A stretch of DNA of 64,000 bases from Lewinellaceae bacterium (GCA_020636375.1 JACJXZ010000001.1:372001-436000), one strand, 5' to 3'. Positions 6,957 through 16,603 are shown, numbered from the stretch's first letter. A program made the numbers and translations. The notes: generated from the sequence alone by a model not told the origin.

Positions 6957-8897
6957 TCACCTCAGGTACGCCAACTGATACCTCAGCGTCAGCAACGTCT
7001 GCAGTTCCTTGATCGGCTGGAAGCAGTTGCGCAGGTTGACCCTTTCCATTTTCGACAATTCCGAGGGCTTGAAATAGCGGCCGGAGTCTTTATTTTTCAG
7101 GCCCTGCAGGGCGCGGTAGCGCATGAGGATCTCGTAGGCGTCGGCAGCCAGCTCGTACAGCTCCTTATTGGCAGGTTCCAGCTCGGCCAGTTTTTCAAAG
7201 CGGCGGAAGGTGTTGTTGACCTTGCCGACTTTGGCGTCCAGGATGAGGACGCGGGCGGCGTCGGCCAGGGGCATCATAGCGCGGGCTTTGATATCGAACT
7301 CGTCTTTGTGCTCGCCGCTGTTTTCCACTACGAAATTGCGGAAGAAGGTCAGCGGCGGAGGGTTTTGAAGGGCATCCTTTGCCAGGAAGCCCAGGAAGAT
7401 GGCCTGGCCGCCGATATTCTCGAAGATGTGTCCGGTGAGCTTTGCCGCCAGTTCTTTCATGCCGTAGATGGGCCGGTAGTCAAAAAAGATGGTGCAGAAC
7501 ATGACTGCCTTGGGGCTGGGTTCGAATATCCACTTGGAGAACTGGGCTTTCCATTCGTCGAGGGAAAGGCACCAGTTGGGGTTGCTCGCCATCATATCGC
7601 CCGGGCAATATTCGTAGCCCACTTCATTGAGCAGGCGCGTCACCTTGCCGGCCAGGCTGAGATAATAGGCCTTTGTCGCCTGGTAATCCGCTTCCGGCAC
7701 ATTCTCGAAGATGAGAGCATTGTCCTGGTCGGTGCGCAGCAGTTGTTCCTGGCGGCCTTCGCTGCCGAGGGCCAGCCAGCAGAAGCCGGCGGGTGGCCGT
7801 TGTTGCCCTTCCTCGTCCATCTCCGCCTGGCAGAGCCGGATCACCTGGGTGATCAGTTCATCGTTTACTTCCGACATCACCGTAGCGATAAAGGCAATGG
7901 CCACTTCCTGGTAGATGTATTTTTTGAGCAACTCTTCCGCCCGTTCCCGGATATGGCGCAGTTCTTTCCCGGTGCGGCAGCGGCGGACCTCCCGGATGAG
8001 CAGGGCCGGGTTGTTGCCCTGCACCACCATGAGGTCGTGTTCGGAGAGCACGCCGATGACAGGCGTTTCGGACGTTCCGTCCTCGGTGATGCACAGGTGG
8101 TTGATGCGGTTTTTTACCATTTCGATCTGCACGTCGGCGACTGTGATATTGGGCCCGACGGTAATCACGGGGCTGGACATGATCTCGGCCACGGGGCGCT
8201 CCAGGCCGACGTCCCCGGTGGCCACCTTCGACCGCAGGTCTTTATCGGTGACGATGCCCACTGGCTGCTGTTCTTCATTGACGACGATGATGGACCCCAC
8301 CCAGCGCTCGCTCATAATTGAGGCCGCTTGCCGGACCGATGTAGCCGGCAGGCAGGTGACCGGGTCTTTACTTTTCTCCAGAGACTGGATTTCCACCAGT
8401 GGGAAATTGGCGTCCACCATTTTGTCCTGGTCCAGGAAGAGCCGGGGCTTGCCTGCGCGCCGGTAGTTTTCTCCGATGCCGGAGGCAAAGGTGCTGGCCA
8501 GGTAGAACGCCACCCGGGGATGGTTTTCCAGAACCTGGCGAAACCCTTCTACATTGATGGCGTAGATGAGCGACTCTTCCACCACTTTAGCCGTAAGTAC
8601 ATAATTCTCGTCGGCCAGCAAGGGGCGGATGCCAAAGACGTCTCCTTCATCGCATTGCTCCACCAGGACAGGCTCGCCGTCCTGCTCCCGCAACAGGTGC
8701 ACCGCCCCTTCCCGGACGATATAAATATGCGTATTCGGCGGGTCTCCCTGCCGGAAGATGACCTCCTCCGGCTGGCGGTACTGGACCAGCACGCGTTCCG
8801 AAATCTGCAGCAGCAACTCCTGGCCCAGCAAATTGAAGGGCGGGAATTCCTTCAAAAAATCATATATACGCCGAGGAATGGTATTCTCCGTAGCCAT
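6957..8897 (-). CDS. cNMP-binding / CBS / DUF294 putative nucleotidyltransferase
   Basis: Cytosolic signalling protein of about 646 residues. Order: cyclic-nucleotide-binding domain (about 10-135, with VIFRQGDPPNTHIYIVREG), paired CBS domains (about 180-300, adenine-nucleotide sensors, with SIIVVNEEQQPVGIVTDKDL), a DUF294 nucleotidyltransferase-like domain (LALGSEGRQEQLLRTDQDNA, the G-S-x2-R and D-x-D pattern of the Pol-beta/GlnD fold) and a helical DUF294_C substrate-binding domain. ATG 8897 is preferred; a GTG 12 bases upstream (8909) is possible. The family sits next to acetate-uptake and acs genes in many bacteria and is thought to transfer a nucleotide to a partner protein, but the target is unknown. 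It is divergent from the ArsR gene and precedes the exonuclease gene on its own strand. Confidence 0.9.
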   Translation of the reverse strand: MATENTIPRRIYDFLKEFPPFNLLGQELLLQISERVLVQYRQPEEVIFRQGDPPNTHIYIVREGAVHLLREQDGEPVLVEQCDEGDVFGIRPLLADENYVLTAKVVEESLIYAINVEGFRQVLENHPRVAFYLASTFASGIGENYRRAGKPRLFLDQDKMVDANFPLVEIQSLEKSKDPVTCLPATSVRQAASIMSERWVGSIIVVNEEQQPVGIVTDKDLRSKVATGDVGLERPVAEIMSSPVITVGPNITVADVQIEMVKNRINHLCITEDGTSETPVIGVLSEHDLMVVQGNNPALLIREVRRCRTGKELRHIRERAEELLKKYIYQEVAIAFIATVMSEVNDELITQVIRLCQAEMDEEGQQRPPAGFCWLALGSEGRQEQLLRTDQDNALIFENVPEADYQATKAYYLSLAGKVTRLLNEVGYEYCPGDMMASNPNWCLSLDEWKAQFSKWIFEPSPKAVMFCTIFFDYRPIYGMKELAAKLTGHIFENIGGQAIFLGFLAKDALQNPPPLTFFRNFVVENSGEHKDEFDIKARAMMPLADAARVLILDAKVGKVNNTFRRFEKLAELEPANKELYELAADAYEILMRYRALQGLKNKDSGRYFKPSELSKMERVNLRNCFQPIKELQTLLTLRYQLAYLR

Positions 8898-8910
8898 GAT
8901 TTCCGACACA

Positions 8911-8946
8911 TTTGAGTATATTTACAAAAATACATGTTTATATTTG
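8911..8946 (+). promoter_or_regulatory. divergent promoter region between the DUF294 and ArsR genes
   Basis: On the plus strand a TATATTTG (8939-8946) matches the Bacteroidota -7 consensus TAnnTTTG and lies 26 bases before the chosen ATG of the ArsR gene (8973). The nearest TTTG (8911-8914) is 24 bases upstream, wider than the usual 19-21, so the -33 match is weak. On the minus strand TATTTTTG (8931-8924) could serve the DUF294 gene. The AT-rich core is a plausible binding site for the ArsR-type regulator itself. Confidence 0.45.
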
Positions 8947-8972
8947 TTCCAGCACGGCCAAGAAAAGAAGAA

Positions 8973-9263
8973 ATGAAAACACACTTCAACGCTAACTTTT
9001 TGGAAGATTCCACAGAAACATTGCGGGCCATTGCCCACCCCATCCGGATAGCCATCATCGACCTGTTGTACAACAACGGCCAAATGACCGTGACCAGCAT
9101 CTACGAACAACTCCAGATCGAACAAGCCATCGCCTCCCACCACCTGCGCATCCTCAAGAACAAAAATGTCGTTGATGTCGAACGCGACGGCAAGAACTCC
9201 CTGTACTCCCTCAGCAAAGAAGAATACTACGAGATCATCAAAACCCTCATCAAGGTCATTTGA
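8973..9263 (+). CDS. ArsR-family winged-helix transcriptional regulator
   Basis: 96-residue HTH regulator starting at the ATG at 8973 (MKTHFNANF); an in-frame codon at 8934 lies inside the apparent promoter and is rejected. The winged-helix core is clear: ETLRAIAHPIRIAIIDLLYN, then TVTSIYEQLQIEQAIASHHL (recognition helix with S-H-H-L) and the wing VDVERDGKNSLYSL. No Cys-based metal site is visible, so it may sense a small molecule or redox state. It is transcribed away from the DUF294/exonuclease pair and sits at the head of the porin-symporter-acs block. Control of acetate uptake genes is a reasonable inference, not shown. Confidence 0.88.
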   Translation: MKTHFNANFLEDSTETLRAIAHPIRIAIIDLLYNNGQMTVTSIYEQLQIEQAIASHHLRILKNKNVVDVERDGKNSLYSLSKEEYYEIIKTLIKVI

Positions 9264-9590
9264 ACGCTCCTCCCCTCTCCCTGCTCCGCGATTACTCCCG
9301 CAATATATTTAAATAATTATATAATTCCCCATCCTCGGCACAAACATATAAAATCTCACATACTTAACACCATCTCCTGCCTATTCATTCTGCGCCACGC
9401 TTTCTCCGGGGGCAAAACAAATCACCAAAAAAAACTTTTCCAGCCAAAGCCAATTTAGTTTCCTGCCGGGAAGCAAAGCATATTATTTTGCCTGTTTCCG
9501 AAAAAAAATTCCTAAAAAGTTGTATATATATAGATAACTATATACTTTAGCCAGAGAAATGAGCTGATCTTTCATCTTAAAACAAAGTTT
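9264..9590. other. AT-rich intergenic region before the porin gene
   Basis: 327 bases without a gene. The last 60 bases are strongly AT-rich with a TATATATATAGATAACTATA tract (about 9532-9551) and a TACTTTAG at 9543-9550 that is one mismatch from the Bacteroidota -7 element; no good -33 partner is present. It probably carries the porin promoter and perhaps an operator. Nothing else recognisable. Confidence 0.4.
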
Positions 9591-10901
9591 ATGGACACGA
9601 AACATTTACTCCGTTTGCTCCCCCTCCTGGCCTTTTGCCTCGGCCTCGGGCTGCCGGCGCTGGCACAGGAGAATGCGGAGAAGCCAAAAGTCGACCATTC
9701 TTACAAGCCGCTGACGGTCAAGCTGTCGGAAGATGGCTCGAAGTACGTCCGGTTCATCATTTGGCACCAGCAATGGATACAGACCAACAACCTGGCAGTG
9801 GACAACTCCAAGCTCCAGCTGACGCACCTTGCCCGCCGCTCGCGTTTCCTGGCCTATGCCCAGGTATCGCCCCGTTTTCTGATCCTGACCCACTTCGGCC
9901 TCAACAACCTCACCCCCGGCAACCTGACCTCCCTGGGCAACAACGGAGACGCTCCCCAGCTCTTCCTCCACGATGCGTGGACGGAATTCAAAGTCTCCAA
10001 TGACAACGCCCTGTATATCGGCGGCGGGTTGCACTACTGGAAGGGCCTGACCCGCCTGGCGAATCAGAGTACCCTCAACTTCATGACACTGGATCAGGCC
10101 CGCCCCTTCGTACACTGGCATTCGCTGGCAGTTACGGACCAGTTCGCCCGCCACCTGGGCATCTATGCCAAGGGGGAACTAGGCAAATTCGATTACCGCC
10201 TGGCAGTCAACAACCCGGGGAGGAACGGCATACAGGCGGACCTTGGCCGAGCCGCAAGCAACCTCACCTATAACGGCTTTTCCAGAGCCGACAAAAGCGG
10301 CGACCCCACGGGCAACACGATTGTCGAAGGGTATTTCCGCTACAACTTCTGGGATAAGGAGTCCACCAAGCTGCCCTATCAGGTAGGGAGCTACCTGGGG
10401 GCCAAAAAGGTCTTCGGCATTGGCGCCGGGTTCTTTGCCCACCCCAACGGCATGTACAATGACACCACCGGGCAACACGAAAGCGTCTTTCACTTTGCAG
10501 TCGATGCCTTTCTGGACATGCCTCTGGCCGGCGACGATTGCCTGAATGCCTACGCTTCTTTTATGAGCTTCGACTACGGCAATAACTATGTCAGCCGCTG
10601 GGCCGGCACCGGCACCGCTGTTTACGGCCATGTGGGCTACAAATTGCCTGCCTCCCGCTTCATGCCTTATATAGCCCTGCAGATGGGCAACTACGATGGT
10701 TTTAAAAATGACGCTACCGGCTTCGATGAAACTGTCCTCGGGCTGGATGTCGGCCTTAATTATTTCATCAACGGGCACAACGCCAAACTGACCCTGGAAT
10801 ACCACTCGATCAGCGGCGACGTCCGGGAAGGAGGGCTTGATCCGAACGGCAACGTGCAGGACGTTCAGCAAATCCGCCTGCAGGCCCACATTTTCTTATA
10901 G
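9591..10901 (+). CDS. outer-membrane beta-barrel porin
   Basis: 436 residues with a clear Sec signal peptide (LLPLLAFCLGLGLPALAQ, cleavage near 26) and alternating amphipathic strands rich in aromatic residues and Gly, ending in LQAHIFL, a typical beta-barrel C-terminus. No plug or TonB box is present, so it is a passive channel rather than a TonB-dependent receptor. It lies immediately upstream of the two-component sodium:solute symporter (55 bases) and the CrbS-like kinase, acs and prpE-like genes. The inference is that it admits short-chain carboxylates such as acetate across the outer membrane. The substrate is unproven; no specific porin family was recognised. Confidence 0.75.
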   Translation: MDTKHLLRLLPLLAFCLGLGLPALAQENAEKPKVDHSYKPLTVKLSEDGSKYVRFIIWHQQWIQTNNLAVDNSKLQLTHLARRSRFLAYAQVSPRFLILTHFGLNNLTPGNLTSLGNNGDAPQLFLHDAWTEFKVSNDNALYIGGGLHYWKGLTRLANQSTLNFMTLDQARPFVHWHSLAVTDQFARHLGIYAKGELGKFDYRLAVNNPGRNGIQADLGRAASNLTYNGFSRADKSGDPTGNTIVEGYFRYNFWDKESTKLPYQVGSYLGAKKVFGIGAGFFAHPNGMYNDTTGQHESVFHFAVDAFLDMPLAGDDCLNAYASFMSFDYGNNYVSRWAGTGTAVYGHVGYKLPASRFMPYIALQMGNYDGFKNDATGFDETVLGLDVGLNYFINGHNAKLTLEYHSISGDVREGGLDPNGNVQDVQQIRLQAHIFL

Positions 10902-10956
10902 GCCACTACATTTAGTTATTTACATATATCTATTTCTTAATCAAAACTTTAAGGCC

Positions 10957-11220
10957 ATGTCTTCTTTAGACAACAGAGCAAAACAATACTGGAGGGAGAA
11001 CATCAAATACGTGTTGATCCTCCTGGCCATCTGGTTCCTGGTATCCTATGGGTTTGGGATATTCCTGGCCGAACCGCTTAACGCCATCCGCTTCGGAGGG
11101 GCCAAACTGGGCTTCTGGTTCGCCCAGCAGGGATCGATCTACGTTTTCGTCGTCCTGATTTTCGTTTACGTCTGGCTGATGAACAAGCTGGACAAAAAGT
11201 ACGAATTCGACGAAATCTAG
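10957..11220 (+). CDS. DUF4212 small subunit of sodium:solute symporter
   Basis: 87-residue inner-membrane protein starting at ATG 10957. Two transmembrane helices (YVLILLAIWFLVSYGFGIFL and IYVFVVLIFVYVWLMNKL) are joined by a loop with the family motif EPLNAIRFGGAKLGFWFAQQ; the short acidic C-terminus ends DKKYEFDEI. This is the DUF4212 family, encoded next to VC_2705-type SSS transporters, where it is regarded as the small subunit. The partner follows 35 bases downstream, so they are surely co-transcribed. Confidence 0.92.
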   Translation: MSSLDNRAKQYWRENIKYVLILLAIWFLVSYGFGIFLAEPLNAIRFGGAKLGFWFAQQGSIYVFVVLIFVYVWLMNKLDKKYEFDEI

Positions 11221-11255
11221 GCCACCTTTTATCAACCAACTAAACAAAAAGAATC

Positions 11256-12968
11256 ATGAGTGTTCAAACCTGGACTTTTATCATAGTGGGCCTCACCTTT
11301 GCGCTCTACATCGGCATCGCGATCTGGTCGAGAGCAGGTTCCACCTCTGAATTTTACGTCGCCGGCGGCGGCGTTCACCCGGTAGCCAACGGCATGGCAA
11401 CGGCAGCCGACTGGATGTCGGCAGCATCGTTCATCTCCATGGCCGGCCTGATCTCTTTTATGGGGTACGACGGCGCCGTGTTCCTGATGGGCTGGACGGG
11501 CGGCTATGTGTTGCTGGCCTTGCTCCTGGCCCCCTACCTGCGAAAATTCGGCAAGTTCACTGTCCCTGATTTTATCGGCGACCGGTACTACTCCAACGTT
11601 GCCCGGACAGTGGCTGTCGTCTGTGCCCTGATCGTTTCCTTTACCTACGTCGCCGGCCAGATGCGCGGGGTAGGCGTGGTCTTCTCCCGTTTCCTGGAAG
11701 TGGACATCAATACCGGCGTGTATATCGGCATGGCCATTGTATTTTTCTATGCCGTGTTGGGGGGCATGAAGGGCATCACCTACACGCAGGTGGCCCAGTA
11801 CTGCGTCCTGATCTTCGCCTACATGGTCCCTGCGTTCTTTATTTCCATTGCCATGACCGGCAACGTCATCCCGCAGCTCGGCCTGATCGGCGACGTGACG
11901 GATGGCTCGGGGATGGCTCTTCTGGACAAGCTGGACCAACTGCACACTGAGCTGGGGTTTGCCGAATACACTTCCGGCACCAAAACGATGACCGACGTGT
12001 TCGCCATCACGTTTGCCCTGATGGTCGGCACCGCCGGCCTGCCGCACGTGATCGTGCGCTTCTTCACCGTGCCTAAGGTGAAGGATGCCCGCGTTTCAGC
12101 CGGCTGGGCGCTGCTGTTCATCGCCATCCTGTATACGACGGCGCCGGCCATTGCCGCCTTCGCCCGCACCAACCTGATCAACACCGTAAGCAATGAGCAA
12201 TACGCCAGCATGCCGGAGTGGTTCTCCAAGTGGGAAGAGACCGGCCTGATCAAATTTGAAGACAAGAACAGCGACGGCGTCATTCAGTACGTCGCCGACG
12301 CCGGCAAGAACGAACTGACTATCGACCGGGACATCATGGTGCTGGCCAACCCGGAGATCGCCAACCTTCCGAACTGGGTGATCGCCCTGGTCGCCGCCGG
12401 CGGTTTGGCCGCTGCCCTCTCCACGGCTGCCGGCCTGTTGCTGGTCATCTCCACCGCCATTTCCCGCGACCTGATCAAGATGCAGATCAAGCCGGACATC
12501 ACCGAAAAAGGCGAATTGATGTGGGCGCGCATCGGCGCCGTATTTGCCGTAGTGGTAGCCGGTTACTTCGGCATCAACCCTCCGGGCTTCGTTGCGGCGG
12601 TCGTGGCGCTCGCCTTCGGTTTGGCGGCCGCCTCCTTCTTCCCGGCCATCGTTCTCGGCGTGTTCGACAAGCGGATGAACCGCGAAGGCGCCATCGCCGG
12701 CATGGTGATCGGCATCAGCCTGATGCTGTGGTACATGCTCAAGTTCAAATTCGGCACCTTCGACGGCGGCAAGGAAGCCGTCGCCGGCCTGAAGGACGGC
12801 TGGTGGTTCGGCATCTCCCCGGAAGGCTTCGGGACCGTAGCCATGGTGGTCAACCTGATCATCGCCTTCATCGTTTCCCGCCTGACTGCGGCGCCTCCGC
12901 AGGAAGTGCAGGATATCGTCGAAGACATCCGGGTGCCTCGCGGCGCCGGTTCTGCTCACGTGCATTGA
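11256..12968 (+). CDS. sodium:solute symporter (SSS), acetate permease-like large subunit
   Basis: 570-residue SSS-family transporter with about 13 membrane helices. Family signatures include FYVAGGGVHPVANGMATAAD near the N-terminus, the ADWMSAASF sodium-site region, YAVLGGMKGITYTQVAQYC, and GGLAAALSTAAGLLLVISTA. Together with the DUF4212 subunit upstream it matches the VC_2705-like branch related to ActP, which takes up acetate, propionate or similar monocarboxylates with sodium. Neighbouring acs and prpE-like genes support a short-chain-carboxylate substrate. An acidic loop around residues 325-360 (KWEETGLIKFEDKNSDG) is longer than in ActP. A strong terminator follows at 13039-13077. Confidence 0.92.
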   Translation: MSVQTWTFIIVGLTFALYIGIAIWSRAGSTSEFYVAGGGVHPVANGMATAADWMSAASFISMAGLISFMGYDGAVFLMGWTGGYVLLALLLAPYLRKFGKFTVPDFIGDRYYSNVARTVAVVCALIVSFTYVAGQMRGVGVVFSRFLEVDINTGVYIGMAIVFFYAVLGGMKGITYTQVAQYCVLIFAYMVPAFFISIAMTGNVIPQLGLIGDVTDGSGMALLDKLDQLHTELGFAEYTSGTKTMTDVFAITFALMVGTAGLPHVIVRFFTVPKVKDARVSAGWALLFIAILYTTAPAIAAFARTNLINTVSNEQYASMPEWFSKWEETGLIKFEDKNSDGVIQYVADAGKNELTIDRDIMVLANPEIANLPNWVIALVAAGGLAAALSTAAGLLLVISTAISRDLIKMQIKPDITEKGELMWARIGAVFAVVVAGYFGINPPGFVAAVVALAFGLAAASFFPAIVLGVFDKRMNREGAIAGMVIGISLMLWYMLKFKFGTFDGGKEAVAGLKDGWWFGISPEGFGTVAMVVNLIIAFIVSRLTAAPPQEVQDIVEDIRVPRGAGSAHVH

Positions 12969-13038
12969 TGCCTGCGTAGTTACCTGTACTGCGCATGCAG
13001 CCCGGGAGCGTGCCGGTGAAACATCAAACATGTGTTCC

Positions 13039-13077
13039 ATGCAGGCGGGGAAGCAATTGCCCTGCCTGCATTTTTGT
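13039..13077 (+). terminator. intrinsic terminator after the symporter gene
   Basis: Stem ATGCAGG (13039-13045) pairs with CCTGCAT (13065-13071), extended by GGG/CCC with a one-base bulge, and is followed directly by TTTTTGTT. It lies 70 bases after the symporter stop codon and would end the porin-DUF4212-SSS transcript, leaving the sensor kinase block with its own promoter or reduced read-through. Confidence 0.8.
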
Positions 13078-13131
13078 TATGCAGCTTGTATACCCGTTTT
13101 TTAGCTTTATCTTTAGCAAACGGAAGAATAA

Positions 13132-13350
13132 ATGAGCGTTTTTATGTCAAATGATAAAGTATTCAGGCTTTTGGGCATGTTCTTCCTGGCTTTATTCATT
13201 TTCAACTACCCCATCCTGAGCCTGTTCGGCCGGGGAGAAATGCTGGGTGGCATTCCCGTGCTGTTCATTTACATTTTTATCAGTTGGTCGGCTATAATTT
13301 TCTTCACCGCCCAAATTGTCGAATCCAAAAAAAACAACAGGCCAAAGTAA
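13132..13350 (+). CDS. small two-helix membrane protein of unknown function
   Basis: 72 residues (or 67 from an internal ATG at 13147). Two hydrophobic helices are visible: LLGMFFLALFIFNYPILSLF and IPVLFIYIFISWSAIIFFTA, joined by a short loop with GRGEMLGG; the tail ESKKNNRPK is basic. I do not recognise the family. It ends 21 bases before the SSS-STAC-histidine kinase gene, so the two are likely co-transcribed; it may be a small accessory membrane subunit of that sensor, comparable in size to DUF4212 for the transporter. Confidence 0.7.
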   Translation: MSVFMSNDKVFRLLGMFFLALFIFNYPILSLFGRGEMLGGIPVLFIYIFISWSAIIFFTAQIVESKKNNRPK

Positions 13351-13371
13351 AGAAAAACACGGAGCGCTGCC

Positions 13372-16104
13372 ATGGATGCCGGGATTATCATATTGATTTC
13401 AGTTGGCTATGTAGCCTTTCTTTTTCTGATTGCTTACCTGGCTGAAAACCGGGGAAAGGCCGGCCGGAGCCTGGTCAACAACTCGGTCATTTATTCCCTT
13501 TCTCTGGCTGTATACTGCACCGCGTGGACCTACTACGGCAGCGTGGGCAGAGCGGCGACCAGCGGGCTGGGTTTTTTGCCGACTTATATCGGGCCAGCAA
13601 TTATTGCGCCGGCCTGGTGGATGCTCCTGAAGAAGGTCATCATCATCAGCAAGTCCCAGCGGATCACTTCCATAGCCGACTTCATTTCCTCGCGTTACGG
13701 GAAAAGCACGTGGCTGGGGGTTATTGCCACGCTCATCGCAGTTTTCGGCATCATTCCTTACATCTCCATTCAGCTCAAGGCTATTTCGACCAGTTTCGAC
13801 CTGCTGGTGGCAAGGCCGGATAAGCCCCCTCTGCATTCCGAAATTCCTTTTTACCTGGATTCCGCTTTGTACATTGCGATCGCCCTGGCTGTTTTCACCA
13901 TCCTGTTCGGCACCCGCAACCTCGACCCCAATGAACGGCACGAGGGGCTGGTCGCCGCCATTGCCTTCGAGTCGCTGCTGAAGCTGGTCGCCTTTCTGAC
14001 CGTCGGCATCTTCGTCACTTTCGGAATATATGATGGATTCGGCAGCCTGTTCCGGCAGGCGGCGGCCAACCCGGAACTATACCGCCTGTTCTCCCTGGAA
14101 GACGCCGGCATCAATGGCTGGGAGTGGTTCTGGCTGTCCTTTCTTTCCATGGCTGCCGTCATGTTGCTTCCCCGCCAGTTTCACGTATCGGTCGTGGAAA
14201 ACACCAACCCGAACCACGTCGGCAAGGCTTCCTGGCTGTTCCCATTGTATCTGTTGCTGATCAACATCTTTGTATTGCCCATCGCCATCGCCGGGCTGGA
14301 CCAGTTTCCGGCGGGCAGTTACGAACCGGACAGCTTCGTCCTGGGCCTGCCCTTGGCCCACGGCAAAGAAATGCTGGCCCTGTTTGTCGGGCTGGGGGGG
14401 TTCTCGGCGGCTACCAGCATGGTGATCGTCGCGGTCATCGCGCTCAGCATTATGATCGGCAACAACCTGGTCCTCCCCCTGGTGCTGCGGTCACAGACCT
14501 TCCATCAGGAGCCTTACGGCAACCTCAGTGGCCGGTTGCTGGGCATCCGCCGCATCAGCATCGTAGTCGTACTGCTTCTGGCGTATGGATATTTCAAAGC
14601 CGTCGGGGAGCAGTACAGCCTGGTATCTGTGGGGCTGATCTCCTTTACAGCCATCGCCCAGTTCGCCCCGTCCGTACTGGGCGGCATCTACTGGAAGCGG
14701 GCAACCAAGAAGGGCGCGCTCTGGGGGTTGCTGGCCGGCTTCGGGATATGGGCCTACACGCTGCCCCTGCCGACAATGGTGGAAACCGGCGTCCTTCCCC
14801 TTCATTTTATTGAAGACGGGCCCTTCGGCATCGAGCTGCTCCGGCCCCACGAACTGTTCGGGCTGGCTGGCGCCAGCCATATTACACAAGCGGCCTTCTG
14901 GAGCTTGTTGTTCAATTGCGGCGCCTATTTTTTCGTCTCGCTCTACACTTCCCGGACCCCGCTCGAAGTATCCCAGGCCGACCTGTTCGTCGATATCTAT
15001 AAATACAGCAAAGGAGGCACGGATTACGATGTCATGCGCCGCCAGGCAAAAGTACAGGACATCCGCATCCTGCTCAACCGCTTCCTCGGCGAGCCCCGGG
15101 GCAACCTGGTGCTGAATGCCTATGAAAATGCCCAGCGCATCGACCTGTCTCAAAAACAAATTGCCGGCGCCGACCTGGTCAACTACGCCGAGACCCACCT
15201 GGCCGGCGCGATCGGCGCCGCTTCTGCCAAGATCATCATCGGCTCCATTGCCAAAGAAGAACCCATCAGCCTGGAGGAAATGTTCAAGGTTCTGGAGCAA
15301 ACCAAAGAGATCATCCAGTACAGCAAAGCGTTGGAAAAAAAATCGGCGGAACTGGAACGGACGACCAAACAGCTGAAGGAAGCCAACGAACAACTCAAAG
15401 AACTGGACCGCCTCAAGGCGGATTTTATAACTACCGTCACCCACGAACTGCGCACCCCCATTACCTCCATCAAGGCCCTTTCCCGGATCATGCAGGAAAC
15501 GCCCCGCCTGCCCGAGGAGCAAAAGCAGGAGTTCCTGAGCATAGTCGTCAGCGAAAGCGAACGCCTGACCCGGCTGATCAACCAGGTCCTCGACCTGGAA
15601 AAAATACAGTCCAGCCAGGAATGGGCACTGGGCCCCCTGGACTTTGCCGAAGTGGCCGAAAAAGCATTCTCCGGCCTGCGCCAGTTGATGCGGGATCGCC
15701 AGATTCAGCACCGGCTATTGATCGAATCCCGCCCTCTGGATGTTATGGGGCACGACGACCGCCTGACCCAGGTCGTGATCAACCTCATCTCCAACGCCAT
15801 CAAGTTCTGTGACCCCCGGGAGGGCATCGTCACCGTCCGCCTGTGGCAGGAAGGGCCGGCAGCGGCCCTGGAAGTAACCGACAACGGCGATGGAATACCC
15901 GAAAAAGACCAAAAGCTGATCTTTGAAAAATTCACCCAGCTCAGCGACCAGGCCCGGGGCAAACCCCAGGGCAGCGGCCTGGGGCTCTTCATCACCCATT
16001 CCATCGTCCGCCGCCACGCCGGAAACATACGGGTGGAGAGCCTTCCCGGAAAAGGGACCTCCTTCATCGTGGAGATCCCGTTGCTGAACGGAAATGTAAA
16101 TTGA
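13372..16104 (+). CDS. CrbS-like SSS-STAC-histidine kinase
   Basis: 910-residue sensor kinase. Residues about 1-540 form a sodium:solute-symporter-type membrane domain (12-13 helices). A STAC domain follows (about 551-640, with YDVMRRQAKVQDIRILLNRF), then a coiled coil, a HisKA helix with phospho-acceptor H691 in VTHELRTPITS, and a HATPase_c domain with NLISNAIKFC, DNGDGIPEKDQ and GSGLGLFI. This architecture is that of CrbS/MxtR, which activates acs and acetate use in Vibrio and Pseudomonas. The flanking acetate symporter and acs strongly suggest the same role here. No PAS domain is present. The gene is followed by a CheY-like response regulator and then acs. Whether the SSS part still transports is unknown. 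Confidence 0.92.
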   Translation: MDAGIIILISVGYVAFLFLIAYLAENRGKAGRSLVNNSVIYSLSLAVYCTAWTYYGSVGRAATSGLGFLPTYIGPAIIAPAWWMLLKKVIIISKSQRITSIADFISSRYGKSTWLGVIATLIAVFGIIPYISIQLKAISTSFDLLVARPDKPPLHSEIPFYLDSALYIAIALAVFTILFGTRNLDPNERHEGLVAAIAFESLLKLVAFLTVGIFVTFGIYDGFGSLFRQAAANPELYRLFSLEDAGINGWEWFWLSFLSMAAVMLLPRQFHVSVVENTNPNHVGKASWLFPLYLLLINIFVLPIAIAGLDQFPAGSYEPDSFVLGLPLAHGKEMLALFVGLGGFSAATSMVIVAVIALSIMIGNNLVLPLVLRSQTFHQEPYGNLSGRLLGIRRISIVVVLLLAYGYFKAVGEQYSLVSVGLISFTAIAQFAPSVLGGIYWKRATKKGALWGLLAGFGIWAYTLPLPTMVETGVLPLHFIEDGPFGIELLRPHELFGLAGASHITQAAFWSLLFNCGAYFFVSLYTSRTPLEVSQADLFVDIYKYSKGGTDYDVMRRQAKVQDIRILLNRFLGEPRGNLVLNAYENAQRIDLSQKQIAGADLVNYAETHLAGAIGAASAKIIIGSIAKEEPISLEEMFKVLEQTKEIIQYSKALEKKSAELERTTKQLKEANEQLKELDRLKADFITTVTHELRTPITSIKALSRIMQETPRLPEEQKQEFLSIVVSESERLTRLINQVLDLEKIQSSQEWALGPLDFAEVAEKAFSGLRQLMRDRQIQHRLLIESRPLDVMGHDDRLTQVVINLISNAIKFCDPREGIVTVRLWQEGPAAALEVTDNGDGIPEKDQKLIFEKFTQLSDQARGKPQGSGLGLFITHSIVRRHAGNIRVESLPGKGTSFIVEIPLLNGNVN

Positions 16105-16219
16105 GAAAATGATACAGGGACAGGGCGGATAGTTTTTTTTTTCCTCAAAATAACGTAAATTTAGCAGCGCATCAGGGCCGTCTGCCACGGCAATGCTAAA
16201 CTTTCGGAGCCCGTTCAAT

Positions 16220-16603
16220 ATGACTGATAAAACCAACGCCAAAGTACTGCTCGTCGACGATGAACCTCACATCCTTGTGGCACTCGAATTCCTGGTCAAA
16301 AAGGAAGGTTATCAGGCCTTCAAAGCCGAAAATGGAGACCAGGCCCTGCAGTTAATGGCCGCGCAGAAACCCGACATTGTCGTCCTCGACGTCATGATGC
16401 CCGGCATGAACGGCTTTGAAGTAGCCCGAAAAATACGGGCCAACGCCCAATATGACCACACCCGGATCATTTTCCTCACCGCAAAAGGAACCCAGGAAGA
16501 CCGCTTCCAGGGATATGCCACCGGCGGCGAAGTCTACATCACCAAACCTTTTGACAACGACGAGCTGATAAATACAATAAATGAAGTCATAGAATTTGGA
16601 TAA
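16220..16603 (+). CDS. single-domain response regulator (CheY-like)
   Basis: 127 residues from ATG 16220 (an upstream in-frame codon at 16193 adds 9 unrelated residues and is rejected). A complete receiver domain: acidic pair in LLVDDEP, phospho-acceptor D57 in IVVLDVMMPG, T87 in FLTAKG and K109 in YITKPF. No output domain follows, unlike CrbR/ErdR, which carry a LuxR-type HTH. It is the natural partner of the upstream SSS-STAC kinase, so the signal must pass by protein contact, phospho-relay or a second regulator. It is followed 116 bases later by acs. Confidence 0.92.
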   Translation: MTDKTNAKVLLVDDEPHILVALEFLVKKEGYQAFKAENGDQALQLMAAQKPDIVVLDVMMPGMNGFEVARKIRANAQYDHTRIIFLTAKGTQEDRFQGYATGGEVYITKPFDNDELINTINEVIEFG